DNA of 64,000 nt from Micromonospora sp. R77 (GCF_022747945.1 NZ_JALDST010000001.1:248001-312000); one strand, 5' to 3'. Counted from the first letter of the stretch, positions 33,867 to 48,115 are shown. A program made the numbers and translations. Notes: generated by a model from the letters alone, not told the origin.

Positions 33867-33979
33867 GATAGTTTCTCGGCGGGAGCGCAGGGCACGCTCC
33901 CCGTACGGGATCACCGACCGCGCGCGGCCCTCTCGGGCCCAGGCCGCGACGCCCTTTCCGCCGGCGACCGTTCCGGGCA

Positions 33980-34093
33980 TTGAACAACGTCTGGCAGTTC
34001 TTCACGGGCTACCGGTACGCGATCTTCAACTGCGCCACCGGCAGCCTCGACGGCCCGGTCACCGTGCCGCGCTTCCAGCTCAGCACGCCCTGA
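33980..34093 (+). pseudogene. C-terminal tail of a GH43-like glycosidase
   Basis: The last 37 codons before TGA read LNNVWQFFTGYRYAIFNCAT followed by SLDGPVTVPRFQLSTP, matching the end of secreted GH43-type arabinosidase/xylosidase beta-sandwich domains (RYAIFN.AT...G.VTV..F). No upstream coding sequence remains. With the operator-like sequence at 33851 it suggests an internal deletion that removed nearly the whole gene. Confidence 0.5.
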
Positions 34094-34191
34094 TCCCGCC
34101 GGATCGGGTGGCCCCGCACCGTCGCGGCGGAGCCGACCATCCTTCGGGCAGCTGATCGACAACACCTACGACATTGGGGATCATCGATTCC

Positions 34192-36012
34192 ATGAACATC
34201 GGGTCCACTGACGCTCGACGATCCGCCGGGATCGCGAGCCCCGACCGTGCCGCCCCCGTGACGGGCGGGCCGCGCGGGTGGCGCCACCCCGCGGTGGAAC
34301 CGGCCCTGGCCATCCTGGCCGGCCTGCTGCTGGCGGTGGCGCTGACCTGGCCGACACTGCGGCATCCGGGGAGCACGGTCCCCGGCGACCTCGGCGACCC
34401 CACGTTGCAGGCGTGGCAGGTCGCCTGGGCCGGGCACGCCCTGCTGACCGACCCGGTCGGCCTCTGGCACTCGAACACGTTCTATCCCGAGAGTTACACC
34501 TACGCCTACAGCGACACCCTGCTCGGGTACGCCCCGATCGGGATGCTCGGCACCGGCTTCGAGGCCGCCGTGGTCCGGTACAACGTGCTGTACGTGCTGC
34601 TGCACGCGCTCGCGTTCGTCGGGGCGTACGCGCTGGCCCGGCAGCTCGGGTCGGGCCGGTGGGGCGGCGCGGTCGCCGGCATCGCCTGGGCGTACGCGCC
34701 GTGGCGGCTGGCGCACGCCGGCCATCTGAACATCCTGTCGAGCGGGGGGATCGCGCTGTCCCTGGCGATGCTGGCCCGGGGCCACGGCTGGTCGTTGCGC
34801 CACGGGTACCGGCCGCAGCGGCGGCGGCCCGGCTGGGCGCTGGCGGGGTGGCTCGTCGCCGCCTGGCAGGTCAGCCTCGGCTTCGGCATCGGGCTGCCCC
34901 TGGTCTACTTCCTGCTGGCCGCGGTGCTGGCGGCGGCCGGCTGCTACGGCTGGTCCTGGTGGCGCAGCGGGGAACGCCCCCCGTTCGGCCGGCGGCTGCT
35001 GCTCGCGGACCTGACCGGCGGGGCCGCGTTCGGCGCGGTGACGCTGCTGCTCGGGCTGGTCTATCTGCACGTCGTCGACCTCAATCCGCAGGCCCACCGG
35101 GGGCTGGACTGGACGAAGATGTTCTCCCCACCGCTGATCGGTTTCGTCACCGCGCCGGCGGACTCGTGGCTGTGGGGCGAGCCGCACGCCGCCGCCCGCG
35201 AACAGCTGTCCTGGCCGCCGGAGATGGCGCTGCTGCCGGGGATGACGGTGATCGGGTTGGCCGCGGCGGGACTGTTCGTCTCGGTCTACCCGGTACGGCA
35301 CCGGATCGCGCTCGGGCTCGGGGTGCTCACGACGGTGCTGCTCGGTCTCGGTGCCACCCTCGGTGGCGACGGGGATCCCGGCTACCTGACCCTGTCGACG
35401 CACCTGCCGGGCTGGGACGCGTTGCGTACCCCGGGGCGGCTGATGCACTGGACCAGCCTGCTGCTGGCGGTGCTGGCCGCCGGCCTGGTGACGGCGCTGG
35501 CCGAGTCGACGGGTCGGACCGCGAAGGCGGAGCCGACCGGCAGCACCACCTCCGGCAGGACGGCGACCCGCCGCTGGACGAGGTTCGTCGCGCCGGTGAT
35601 CCTGCTGGTGCCGCTGGTCATGGTCACCGTCGAGGGTGTCAACCGGACCCCGCACCCGGTCGTGCCGCGGCCACCGGCCGCGATGCGGACGGCACCGGAG
35701 CCGGTCCTGCTGCTGCCCGCCGGCGGGGTCGGCGACCTGACGTACATGTTGTGGTCGACCGACGGGTTCCCGCGGGTGACCAACGGGCTGGCCGGATTCG
35801 AGCCGGCCAGTCAGGCACGGACCCGGGCGGCGGTGGCGTCCTTCCCCGACCCGGGCAGCGTGGCGTACCTGCGCGGGATCGGCGTGCGGTCGGTGGTGGC
35901 CGTGCCGGACCGGGCCGCCGGGACGCCGTGGGAGGGCATCGCGACCCGGCCCGTCGACGGGCTGGGCATCACCCGGGAGGATCACGACGGTGTGCTGGTC
36001 TACCACCTCTGA
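34192..36012 (+). CDS. Multi-pass membrane protein, GT-C glycosyltransferase-like
   Basis: 606 residues from the ATG at 34192 (GGGGA about 12 bases upstream; a TTG at 34174 is possible). About 11-12 membrane segments. An early acidic extracytoplasmic loop (STVPGDLGDPTLQAWQVAW) fits the GT-C fold of polyprenyl-phosphate-sugar-dependent transferases. A C-terminal soluble part of about 140 residues follows (VNRTPHPVVPRPP, GGVGDLTYMLWSTDG). No exact family is assigned. A GT2 gene of the polyprenyl-phosphate glycosyltransferase type follows 60 bases downstream and could supply its lipid-linked sugar. Confidence 0.78.
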   Translation: MNIGSTDARRSAGIASPDRAAPVTGGPRGWRHPAVEPALAILAGLLLAVALTWPTLRHPGSTVPGDLGDPTLQAWQVAWAGHALLTDPVGLWHSNTFYPESYTYAYSDTLLGYAPIGMLGTGFEAAVVRYNVLYVLLHALAFVGAYALARQLGSGRWGGAVAGIAWAYAPWRLAHAGHLNILSSGGIALSLAMLARGHGWSLRHGYRPQRRRPGWALAGWLVAAWQVSLGFGIGLPLVYFLLAAVLAAAGCYGWSWWRSGERPPFGRRLLLADLTGGAAFGAVTLLLGLVYLHVVDLNPQAHRGLDWTKMFSPPLIGFVTAPADSWLWGEPHAAAREQLSWPPEMALLPGMTVIGLAAAGLFVSVYPVRHRIALGLGVLTTVLLGLGATLGGDGDPGYLTLSTHLPGWDALRTPGRLMHWTSLLLAVLAAGLVTALAESTGRTAKAEPTGSTTSGRTATRRWTRFVAPVILLVPLVMVTVEGVNRTPHPVVPRPPAAMRTAPEPVLLLPAGGVGDLTYMLWSTDGFPRVTNGLAGFEPASQARTRAAVASFPDPGSVAYLRGIGVRSVVAVPDRAAGTPWEGIATRPVDGLGITREDHDGVLVYHL

Positions 36013-36072
36013 GCAGGGGCACGCCGGGCGCACCGGCGTTGCCGACGGACGGCCCGGCACGGGCGGGACGAG

Positions 36073-37158
36073 GTGAGGGCGGTGCGCCTGTCGGTGGTGG
36101 TGCCCTGCTTCAACGAGGAGGCGTCGGTCGAGCGGCTGCACGAGACCGTGAGTGCCGCGCTCGCCGAACTCCCCGACGTGGACGTCGAGGTGGTGTACGT
36201 CGACGACGGCAGCGAGGACGGCACCCTCGCGGCGCTGCGCCGGCTCGCCGCCGCCGACCCGACGGTCTGCTACACGTCGTTGAGCCGCAACTTCGGCAAG
36301 GAGGCGGCGATGCTCGCCGGCCTGGAACGGGCCACCGGTGACGCCGTCGTCATCATGGACGCGGACCTGCAGCACCCGCCACGGCTGCTGCCCGAGATGG
36401 TGGCGTTGTACCGGCAGGGCTTCGACCAGGTGATCGCCCGCCGGGACCGGCGCGGCGACCGGCTCGTCCGGATGCTCGCCTCGCGGTCCTTCTACCGGCT
36501 GGTCAACTGGTGGATCGACGTGCGGTTGCTGGACGGGGCGGGTGACTTCCGGCTGCTGTCCCGACTCGCGGTGGACGCGGTGCTGGCGATGCCGGAGTAC
36601 AACCGGTTCTCCAAGGGCCTGTTCTCCTGGATCGGCTTCCGGACGGCGGTGGTCGCCCACCACAACGAGACCCGGCAGGCCGGGAAGAGCAGATGGACGT
36701 TCGGCAAGCTCTTCAACTACGCGTTCGACGGCCTGCTGTCGTTCAACAACCGGCCGCTGCGGCTGGCGATCTACGGTGGCCTGTTCCTCACCCTGATCGC
36801 CGTGGCGTACATGGCCTGGGTGGTGGCGGACGCCATCGAGAAGGGCATCGACGTGCCCGGGTACACCACGATGATCGTCAGCGTGATCGGCCTGGGCGGC
36901 ATCCAGATGATGATCCTGGGCGTGATCGGGGAGTACATCGGCCGGATCTACTACGAGACCAAGCGTCGGCCGCACTATCTGGTGCAGGAGACCGAGCACC
37001 TGGCCACCGAGGCCGGCGAGGTGCGCGGGTTGCCGGTCCGGCCGGTGGCGCGGTGGACCGAGCGGGGCCAGTGGACGGTGCCGGCGCGGGAGGACCCGTA
37101 CCGACGTCGCTCCCGTCGGCGGGTCGACGAGGAGCCGATGACCGGCGAGGCGAGCTGA
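36073..37158 (+). CDS. GtrB/DPMS-like polyprenyl-phosphate glycosyltransferase (GT2)
   Basis: 361 residues. GT2 catalytic domain: LSVVVPCFNEEASVERL, VVYVDDGSEDGT, LSRNFGKEAAMLAGL, the D-x-D motif in IMDADLQHPP, then RRDRRGDRL and the membrane-entry region. Two C-terminal membrane helices (LFLTLIAVAYMAWVVADA, IVSVIGLGGIQMMILGVIG) are typical of GtrB-type enzymes that move glucose or another sugar onto undecaprenyl phosphate. A GTG at 36082, with GAGGTGAGG upstream, is an alternative start. Probably paired with the GT-C-like gene before it for cell-wall polymer glycosylation. Confidence 0.9.
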   Translation: MRAVRLSVVVPCFNEEASVERLHETVSAALAELPDVDVEVVYVDDGSEDGTLAALRRLAAADPTVCYTSLSRNFGKEAAMLAGLERATGDAVVIMDADLQHPPRLLPEMVALYRQGFDQVIARRDRRGDRLVRMLASRSFYRLVNWWIDVRLLDGAGDFRLLSRLAVDAVLAMPEYNRFSKGLFSWIGFRTAVVAHHNETRQAGKSRWTFGKLFNYAFDGLLSFNNRPLRLAIYGGLFLTLIAVAYMAWVVADAIEKGIDVPGYTTMIVSVIGLGGIQMMILGVIGEYIGRIYYETKRRPHYLVQETEHLATEAGEVRGLPVRPVARWTERGQWTVPAREDPYRRRSRRRVDEEPMTGEAS

Positions 37159-37221
37159 GCCCGACCCGGCCGAGGGCGTGCGCCTCAGGGCGTGACCCGC
37201 GCGGACCCGCGATCGGGCTGC

Positions 37222-37251
37222 GCGGCGTGGCCGGGTGCCCGGCCACGCCGC
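37222..37251. terminator. Bidirectional hairpin between convergent genes
   Basis: A 14-base perfect stem (37222-37235 with 37238-37251) around a TG turn lies between the GT2 stop (37158) and the SGNH-hydrolase stop (37258). No T-run. Confidence 0.75.
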
Positions 37252-37257
37252 CCGTCG

Positions 37258-38466
<1,209 letters not shown>

Positions 38467-40241
38467 TCAGGACGCGGTACAGGTGAGCGAGGGCGTCGAC
38501 GTCGGGCCGTTCGCCAGGAAACCGAAGGTGGTCGAGCCGCCGGCGGACAGCGGACCGTTGTACGAGACGTCGCGGACGGTCGCCGTGGTGCCGCTGGTGG
38601 TCAGGGTGCCGTTCCAGACCTGGCTGATGCTCTGCCCGCCGGCCAGGGTCCACTGCACGGTCCAGCCGGTGATCGCCGCGGTGCCGGCGGTCACGGTGAC
38701 CTCACCCTGGAAGCCGCCGGACCACGTGTTGGTGGTGCGGTAGCTCGCGCTGCAGGCGCCACCGGCCGGCGGTGGGCTGCTCGGCGGTGGGGTCGGGGTC
38801 GGCGACGGCGGTGGGCTGCTCGGCGGCGGGGTGGGGGGCGGCGTGCTGCCGACCGGACTGAACCGCCAGTTGTCGAGGTTGAACAGGTAGCCGCTGCCGC
38901 CGGTGAACCGCAGGTACAGGTCACGGGTGCCGGTGGCGCCGCTGACCGGGCAGGTGGTGTCGGTCCAGGTCTGCCAGCCGCCGGTGCCGGCCACCCGGCA
39001 GGTGCCCACCAGGGGGCCGGTGGCGCTGTCCAGCCGCAGCTCGATGGTGCCCCCGGACGCGCCGGAGGCCACCCGGGCCGTGTACGCGGCGGCCCCGGTG
39101 CCGAAGCCCGCTCCCTTGACCTTGAGGTGGTCGCCGTTCTCGATCCAGCCGACGTCCATGCCGCCGCCGGAGGCCGCCTCGGTCTCCACCCCCGACTCCC
39201 AGGCGATGGTCTCCGCCTCCTGCCGGACGTACGGGTTGAGCGTCCCGACCTGGGGCGCTCCGCCGGTGGTCATGGTGATGGTCGGGATCGTGCCGTCGGC
39301 GTTGTAGGAGAACTTCTCCACGGCCACCGAGCGGGTGAAGCCGCCGCCGCCGGGCAGCGCACCGTTGTGGTAGAAGAAGTACGACCCGCCCTTGAAGTCG
39401 ACGATGCCGGGGTGGTTGGTGAAGCTGCCGCCCTGGGTCGGCATGACCGTCCCCCGGTAGGTCCACGGTCCGAGCGGACCGGGTGCCGTGGAGTAGGCGA
39501 TGAACTCCGAGCAGCACTTCGCCGCGTAGACGAGGTAGTAGAGGCCGTTACGCTTGTAGACCCACGGCGCTTCCTCGAACAGCGTCGGCCGGTTCGCGTC
39601 CCCGGTCCGGGTGCCGAACCCGGCCGTGGTCAACGGGATCTGGGTGGGGCTGCCCGCGTACGACACCATGTCGGGGTTGAGCTTCACGTACCACAGGTGC
39701 GGGTTGCCCCAGTAGAGGTACGCCTGGCCGTCGTCGTCGATGAAGACCGTCGGATCGATCTCCCCGTTGCTCACCAGCGGATGCCCGATGGCGTCCCGGA
39801 ACGGCCCGGTCGGGCTGTCGGCGACCGCCACCCCGATGCCCATCTGGCCGGTGGCGCGCACCGTCATGGGCACGTACCAGTAGAACCTGCCGTTGCGGGC
39901 GATGACCTGCCCGGCCCAGGCGTCCTTGCTGGCCCAGCTGAAGCTGGCGATGCTGAGCGGGGAGCCGTGGTCGGTCCAGTTCACCATGTCGTCGGAGGAC
40001 CAGACCCGCCACTCCTTCATGGTGAACCAGGTCGAGTTGTCCTCGTCGTGACCGGTGTAGAGGTAGACCCGGCCGTTGTGGACCAGCGGCGCCGGGTCGG
40101 CCGTGTAAATCGTCTGCACGATCGGGTTGTCCGCCCGGGCCGGCGCCGGGAAGGCCCCCAGCACCGCCAGCAGGCTCACCACCAAGGCCAACCAGCGCCG
40201 GCGGCCGGCACGCGCGGACGCAGCGCCCGACTGCCCGGCCA

Positions 40242-40242
<1 letters not shown>
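38467..40242 (-). CDS. Secreted GH43 glycosidase with CBM6 and CBM2
   Basis: 591 residues. Signal peptide to about residue 37. Five-bladed GH43 domain with general base Asp49 (YTADPAP), Asp163 (NGEIDPTVFIDDDG) and general acid Glu224 (LFEEAPWVY). A CBM6-type sandwich follows (YVRQEAETIAWESG, about 330-455), then a Pro/Ser/Thr linker and a C-terminal CBM2 (CSASYRTTNTWSGGFQGEV) with conserved Trp residues. Probable arabinan, xylan or arabinogalactan side-chain activity. Its ATG overlaps the GH59 stop as TGATG, so the two are translationally coupled. Confidence 0.92.
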
Positions 40243-42860
<2,618 letters not shown>

Positions 42861-42864
42861 CTAA

Positions 42865-42880
42865 ATGTTAACGATAACAT
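42865..42880. promoter_or_regulatory. LacI-family operator palindrome
   Basis: ATGTTAACGATAACAT: perfect 6-base arms ATGTTA/TAACAT around ACGA, a typical actinobacterial LacI-family operator. It lies 206 bases upstream of the GH59 start in a 360-base gap that otherwise holds no gene (42660-43019). The LacI-type regulator at 32538-33539 is the obvious candidate binder. Confidence 0.7.
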
Positions 42881-43019
42881 CCATGGGCATGATTAAGCCA
42901 GACCGGCCCGACGGGTCGCCCGACCCACGGAGACGTGATGATCCCGCGGTTGCGTACCGGGGCATGGACACCCGGCCGCGTGGCTCCGCCGGGCGGCTCG
43001 GCTCGGCTCCCGGGCGTGG

Positions 43020-43205
43020 TCAGGAGCGATGGTGCGACCGGGCCACCGGATAGCCGCAGAGCAGACCGGCGGCGAGCAGCATCAGGGCGCGGGGCGTGAC
43101 CGCCGCGCGCAGCTTGCCCAGACCGGCCTTCGGGTCCACCACGGTGCCGGCCACGTCACCGGCCGCACCTACCGCCACGTCACCCAGCCTGTCGAGGTTC
43201 CGCAT
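43020..43205 (-). CDS. Small membrane protein of unknown function
   Basis: 61 residues (MRNLDRLGDVAVGAAGDVAG then a DPKAGLGKL linker), one C-terminal hydrophobic segment (ALMLLAAGLLCGYPVA) and the basic end RSHHRS. The ATG at 43205 is preceded by GAGGGGG. No family recognised. It stands alone between the glycosidase operon and the multicopper oxidase. Confidence 0.55.
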   Translation of the reverse strand: MRNLDRLGDVAVGAAGDVAGTVVDPKAGLGKLRAAVTPRALMLLAAGLLCGYPVARSHHRS

Positions 43206-43382
43206 CGCCACCCCCTCGCCCGGCGTCACCCGGCCCGGTTACGGCGAAACGCGCCCGCGATCCGGTGGACCCGGACCACTCGCCCTCACGAATGAAATTC
43301 AGGACAGAAGATCCTAAAGCAGCATTAATCACTCATCGGGTTGCTAATCATTGCTTGTCTACCCGTTCGGCAGGGAGCGCCC

Positions 43383-45463
43383 GTGATACCTCGACGACAC
43401 CTCATGGCGGCTGGCCTCGCCGGCCTGGCCGGCCTCGCCGTACCGCTGTCGGGCGCGGCCGCGGCCGGCCGGACGCGCGGCGCGTCGGGGCCACGGGACC
43501 GGGTGCCGCCGGCCGCTGCCGGCACGGCACCCCGCTCGACCCGGAGACCATCCCCCGGTACGTCACCCCGCTGCCGGTACCCGGACGCATGCCGGCCGTC
43601 CGCTCCGGGGGCGACGTCGACGAGTACCGGATCGCTGCCCGGCAGTTCGCGCAGCAGGTCCTGCCCGTCGGGCTGCCGCGCACGACGGTCTGGGGGTACG
43701 GGTCGGCGGACCACCCGGGAACGTTCGGCTACCCGGCCCGCACCATCGAGGCCCGGGTCGGCCGGCCGGTCCAGGTCACCTGGCTCAACCAGCTCATCGA
43801 CGGCCACGGGCGGTACCTGCCCTTCTTCCTGCCGGTGGACCCGACGCTGCACTGGGCCAACCCGCCCGGCGGGATACCCGGACGGGACTCGGCCGGATCG
43901 CTCACCGACCCGGACGGCCCGGTCCACTACACCGGCCCGGTGCCGCTGGTCACCCACGTGCACGGGCTGCTGACCCGGCCGGAGTTCGACGGGTACCCCG
44001 AGGCATGGTTCCTGCCGGACGCCCGCGACATCCCGGCCGGTTGGGCCCGGGTGGGCAGCTGGTACGACCGGTACGCCGAGATCGCCCGGGAGCGCACGGG
44101 GCTGCGCTGGCGGCCGGGCTCGGCCACCTACCGGTACCCGAACGACCAGCCGGCCGCCGCCTACTGGTTCCACGACCACGCCCTCGGCCTGTCCCGGCTG
44201 ACCATCCACGCCGGACTGGCCGGGTTCTACCTGCTGCGCGGCGGCGCGTACGACCTGCCACCGGGGGTGCTGCCCGAGAGCCCGGACGAGATACCCATGC
44301 TGATCCAGGACCGGTCGTTCCGGGTCGACGGCTCGTTGTACTACCCGGACCGCAGCGCCGGTCACCACGACCGGGCGGACGCCGCGCCCCGGCCCGGCCC
44401 CTCCCCGGACCCGTCGACGCCACCGGTCTGGGTTCCCGATGTCCGGGGCGACACGATGGTGGTCAACGGCGTGACCTGGCCCGTTCTGCACGTCGGGCGC
44501 CGCCGCTACCGGCTCCGCCTGCTCAACGGCTGCAACGGCCGTACGCTGGTCCTCGCGATCACCGCCCACCCGACGGCCCGACCGGCGCGGGCGGAGCTGC
44601 CGCTGTGGCAGATCGGCTCGGACGACGGGTTCCTGCCCGCACCGGTCCGGCTGGACCGGGTGCTGCTCGCACCCGCGCAGCGGGCCGACGTCATCGTCGA
44701 CTTCACCGCCGTACCGCCGGGAGCGGTGCTGTACCTCGTCAACGAGGGTGCCGACGCGGCGCACGGCGACGACCCGGGGTACGGGCCCACCGACCCGCGT
44801 ACCACCGGCCAGGTGCTCAAGCTGGTGGTGACCGGCCGCGACCGGGCGGACCGGAGCGTACCGCCGGACCAGCTCTCGCTGCCGGCGCCGGCGACCACGG
44901 ACGGTGGGGTGCGGCGGACCCGCCGGCTGCTGCTGACCGGGCGGCACGGGTCAGCGGCGGAACCGGGTGTCCTCCTGCTCGGCACGGTGGACGGCCGGGG
45001 CCGCGAGCGACCGCTGCACTTCGACGACCCGGTCACCGAGACGCCGGTGGTGGACGAGCCGGAGATCTGGGAGCTGCACAACCACACCCCGCACGCCCAC
45101 CCGATCCACCTGCACGGTGTCCACTTCCGGCTGGTCGGACGGGGCCCGGACGGCACCCGCCCACCACAGGCGCAGGAACGCGGCCTGCTCGACACGGTGC
45201 TGGCCCATCCGGGCCAGGTGACCCGGATCCTGGCCCGATTCGCCACGCCCGGCCGGTTCGTCTGGCACTGCCACAACCTGGAGCACGAGGACAACGAGAT
45301 GATGCGCCCGACCGAGGTGCTGCCCTCCGGCGCCGCCCGCACCGGGGACGGCGGCCGGGCCGGGACGGACGCCGCCCGGCTGGCGGTGGGCGGCGTACTG
45401 ACCCTGGGCGCGGCCGGCGCGGCGGCCCTGGCCCTGCACCGCCGCGCCGGTCGCTCCGGCTGA
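43383..45463 (+). CDS. Tat-exported multicopper oxidase, frameshifted near the N-terminus
   Basis: The GTG at 43383 (GGGAG upstream) opens a Tat-like signal (PRRHLMAAGLAGLAGLAV), then the frame is lost around 43490-43535. The mature enzyme continues in another frame from TPLDPETIPRYVTPLPVPG to 45463; one added base restores a product of about 694 residues. All copper sites are present: THVHG, YWFHDHALG, HPIHLHGVHF and WHCHNLEHEDNEMM with axial Met, as in the CotA/bilirubin-oxidase/phenoxazinone-synthase group. A C-terminal hydrophobic segment may anchor it. It converges on the NRPS operon end, so it could oxidise that product or act independently. Confidence 0.82.
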
Positions 45464-45500
45464 GCGGGGCGTGCCGGTCGAGCGCGGCCGGCGGGGACGG

Positions 45501-46796
45501 TCAGTCCCCGGTGTTCATCGACCTGATGCCGCTGCTCAGCGTCGCGGTGACCGCCGAGACGCCGACCAGTCCGGCGAAGACCAGCATCGTCACCGCGGCG
45601 GGGAACCGGGCCAGCAGCAGCCCGGCCAGGCCGGGCGCGAGGGCCGCGGCCGAGGTGGCGGCCAGGAAGATGACGCTGACCACCCGGCCCTGGAGCCGGT
45701 CCGGCGTGATCGCCGCCTGGTAGCCGAAGAGCACCGCGTTGGCGGTCGGGGCGAGGAACACCGCCGCCGCCAGCGGCACCGCGGCCAGCACGCTGGACGG
45801 CACCAGGGCGCTGGTCGCCATCAGCGCGGTGGTGGCCCAGCACAGCACGATCACCAGGGTCGGCAGCCGCAGCCAGCGCTGCACCGCCGGGGCCGCCAAC
45901 GCGCCGAGGAACCCGCCGAGGCCGAAGATCGTGCTGGCCAGGCCGACCAGGACCGAGGGTGTGCCGGCGCGTTGCAGGGACACGATGATCGCGAAGATCA
46001 TGCCGGTGAAGGCCATGTTCAGCGGCGCCGCGATCACCAGCAGCGCCCGCAGGAACGGGTTGGCCAGCACGAACCGGACGCCTTCGGCCGCCGCCGCGCC
46101 CCCGGACTGCGGGGCCGCCTCGGTGCGGGGTTGTTCCATCGGCCGGCGGATGAGCAGCACCGCCAGCAGGGAGAGCAGGTAGGACACCGCGTTGCCGACG
46201 AAGGGCAGGGACCGGCCGAGCCCGTAGAGCAGGCCGCCCAGGGGTGGCCCGGCGAGCTGGGTTCCGTAGGAGCGGGCCTCGTTACGCGCGACGGCGGCGG
46301 CGAGCTGCCCGGCCGGCACGAGGTTGCGTACCGCGGCGTGTTCGGCGGTGCCGAAGAGCGCGTTGGCGGCGGCACCGACCACGGTGACCAGGAGGATCAT
46401 CGGCAGGGTGGCAACCCCGGCGAGCACCGCGCCGGACAGCGCCAGGTAGGCCACCAACCGGACCACGTCGCAGACCGCCAGCAGCGTACGGCGGGGGAAG
46501 CGGTCGGCCACCACGCCGGCCGGCAACCGGCAGGCCAGCGTGGTGAGCAGCCCCGCGCTGCCGACCAGACCGGCCTGGGCGGCCGAGCCGGTGAGGAAGA
46601 GCACCAGCAGGGGCATCGCCAGATTGGACATGGCGGAGCCGAGGTCGGAGAGGCTCTGGCTGATCCACAGCAGGTTGAAGTCACGGTTGCGCCAGAGGCT
46701 GACCGGACGTTCGGGGCCCGCCACCGGCGGGTCGGTGACGGTGCTCATCTGTTCCTCGTCGGGTGCGGTCAGGGCCGGCTCGGTGGCGGCGCTCAT
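45501..46796 (-). CDS. MFS transporter, probable NRPS product exporter
   Basis: 431 residues, 12 membrane segments; motif A-like loop ADRFPRRTLL and sequence of the enterobactin-exporter (EntS)/MFS_3 type (WISQSLSDLGSAMSNLAMPLL, GPPLGGLLYGLG). The ATG at 46796 overlaps the KamA stop as ATGA; an internal ATG at 46748 has a better site (GAGGAAC). As the last gene of the NRPS operon it is the likely exporter or self-resistance pump. Confidence 0.9.
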   Translation of the reverse strand: MSAATEPALTAPDEEQMSTVTDPPVAGPERPVSLWRNRDFNLLWISQSLSDLGSAMSNLAMPLLVLFLTGSAAQAGLVGSAGLLTTLACRLPAGVVADRFPRRTLLAVCDVVRLVAYLALSGAVLAGVATLPMILLVTVVGAAANALFGTAEHAAVRNLVPAGQLAAAVARNEARSYGTQLAGPPLGGLLYGLGRSLPFVGNAVSYLLSLLAVLLIRRPMEQPRTEAAPQSGGAAAAEGVRFVLANPFLRALLVIAAPLNMAFTGMIFAIIVSLQRAGTPSVLVGLASTIFGLGGFLGALAAPAVQRWLRLPTLVIVLCWATTALMATSALVPSSVLAAVPLAAAVFLAPTANAVLFGYQAAITPDRLQGRVVSVIFLAATSAAALAPGLAGLLLARFPAAVTMLVFAGLVGVSAVTATLSSGIRSMNTGD

Positions 46797-48058
46797 GCCG
46801 GCCACCAGGAGCCGGGGGCGGGACGCAGGTCGTCGAACCACTCGGCCGTCGGGTCGTACTCGGCGAAGAACTGCCGACCCACCTGGGCCGCGTCGCGCGC
46901 CTGCAACATGCGCAGGCTGAACAGCTCGGTCCCGCCGATCCGCACCACGCCGTCGACCAGCACCTTGCCGGGGGCGGCGGACATGACCGGCCCGCGCGCG
47001 GTGCGGGCGAGCCCGGATACCGACCGGATCGCGTCGGTGTAGACCTGCCAGGCGCGGACCAGCGGCACGCTGAAGTAGCTGCGGGCACCCGTGTCCCGCT
47101 CCACGAACATGTAGTACGGGACCACGCCCAGTTCCACCAGCCGCTGCCACATCGCCGCCCAGTCCCCCGCCCGGTCGTTGACGTGCGCGATCAGCGGCGC
47201 CTGGGCCCGGATCACCGCACCGGTGGCCCGGATCCGGGCGATGGCCCGGCGTACCTGGTCGGTGGCCAGCTCGCGCGGGTGGGAGAAGTGGGCCATCACC
47301 GCGACGTGCCGGCCGGCGGCCACGATCCGTTCGAAGAGGCGCAGCAGCTCGTCGGCGTCCGGATCGGTGGTGAACCGCGCCGGCCAGTACGACAGCGCCT
47401 TGGTGCCGAAGCGGAGGGTGCGCAGGTGTTCGAGGGCCGGGTCGAGCAGGGGGGACACCCACCGGTCCAGCACCGCCGCGCTCATGATCATCGGATCGCC
47501 GCCGGTGAACAGCACGTCGGTGACCCCGGGGCTCTCGGCGAGGTACCCGACCACGTCCGCGACGTCCGACGCGGCCTGCCGGATCTCGGTGTTGCCGACG
47601 AACTGCGCCCAGCGGAAGCAGTAGCCGCAGTAGGAGTGGCAGGTCTGCCCCTGCGACGGGAAGACCAGCACGGTCTCGGCGTACTTGTGCTGCAGGCCGA
47701 GCAGCCGGCGGCCCCGGTGGGTCGGCACGTTCGCCTCGAGCTGGGCGCCCGGGTTCGGGTTGAGCCGGGCGTGGGCGTCCCGGGCCGCCTTGCGGATCAC
47801 CCCCGGCTCGGCCGCGGACAGGCGCAGCCCCGACAGATGGTCGAAGACGTCCGGCGGCAGCATGTCCCGGTGCGGGAAGGTGAGCCGGAAGATGGGATCG
47901 TCCGGAACGGCCGACCAGTCGATGAGTTCGTCCACGACGTACTGGTTGACCTTGAACGGCAGCACCGAGGAGACGACCCGCAGGTCGTGCAGGTACTCCT
48001 CGGGCATGCCACGCTCGCCGGCGAGCCGCGCCAGACGCTCGTGGGAATAGACCTTCAT
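46793..48058 (-). CDS. KamA-family radical SAM aminomutase-like enzyme
   Basis: 421 residues. The 4Fe-4S/SAM motif is C140-x3-C144-x2-C147 (CHSYCGYCFRW), followed by FTGGDPMIM and the lysine 2,3-aminomutase-like end (GPVMSAAPGKVLVDG), where a PLP-binding Lys would be expected. KamA relatives move an alpha-amino group to the beta position of Lys, Glu or Arg. Inside an NRPS operon it would supply a beta-amino acid building block (inference). The ATG at 48058 follows GAGGCGACG. The intergenic hairpin at 48116-48147 separates it from mbtH. Confidence 0.88.
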   Translation of the reverse strand: MKVYSHERLARLAGERGMPEEYLHDLRVVSSVLPFKVNQYVVDELIDWSAVPDDPIFRLTFPHRDMLPPDVFDHLSGLRLSAAEPGVIRKAARDAHARLNPNPGAQLEANVPTHRGRRLLGLQHKYAETVLVFPSQGQTCHSYCGYCFRWAQFVGNTEIRQAASDVADVVGYLAESPGVTDVLFTGGDPMIMSAAVLDRWVSPLLDPALEHLRTLRFGTKALSYWPARFTTDPDADELLRLFERIVAAGRHVAVMAHFSHPRELATDQVRRAIARIRATGAVIRAQAPLIAHVNDRAGDWAAMWQRLVELGVVPYYMFVERDTGARSYFSVPLVRAWQVYTDAIRSVSGLARTARGPVMSAAPGKVLVDGVVRIGGTELFSLRMLQARDAAQVGRQFFAEYDPTAEWFDDLRPAPGSWWPA

Positions 48059-48115
48059 CACCGTCGCCTCGTTGTCAGCGGGATGGGACAGGGGTGGCCG
48101 TCGTCGGACGGCCCG

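Noticed and set aside
34009..36999. Long reverse open frame opposite the membrane and GT2 glycosyltransferase genes
   Set aside because: No motif, biased composition, fully overlaps two well-supported forward genes.
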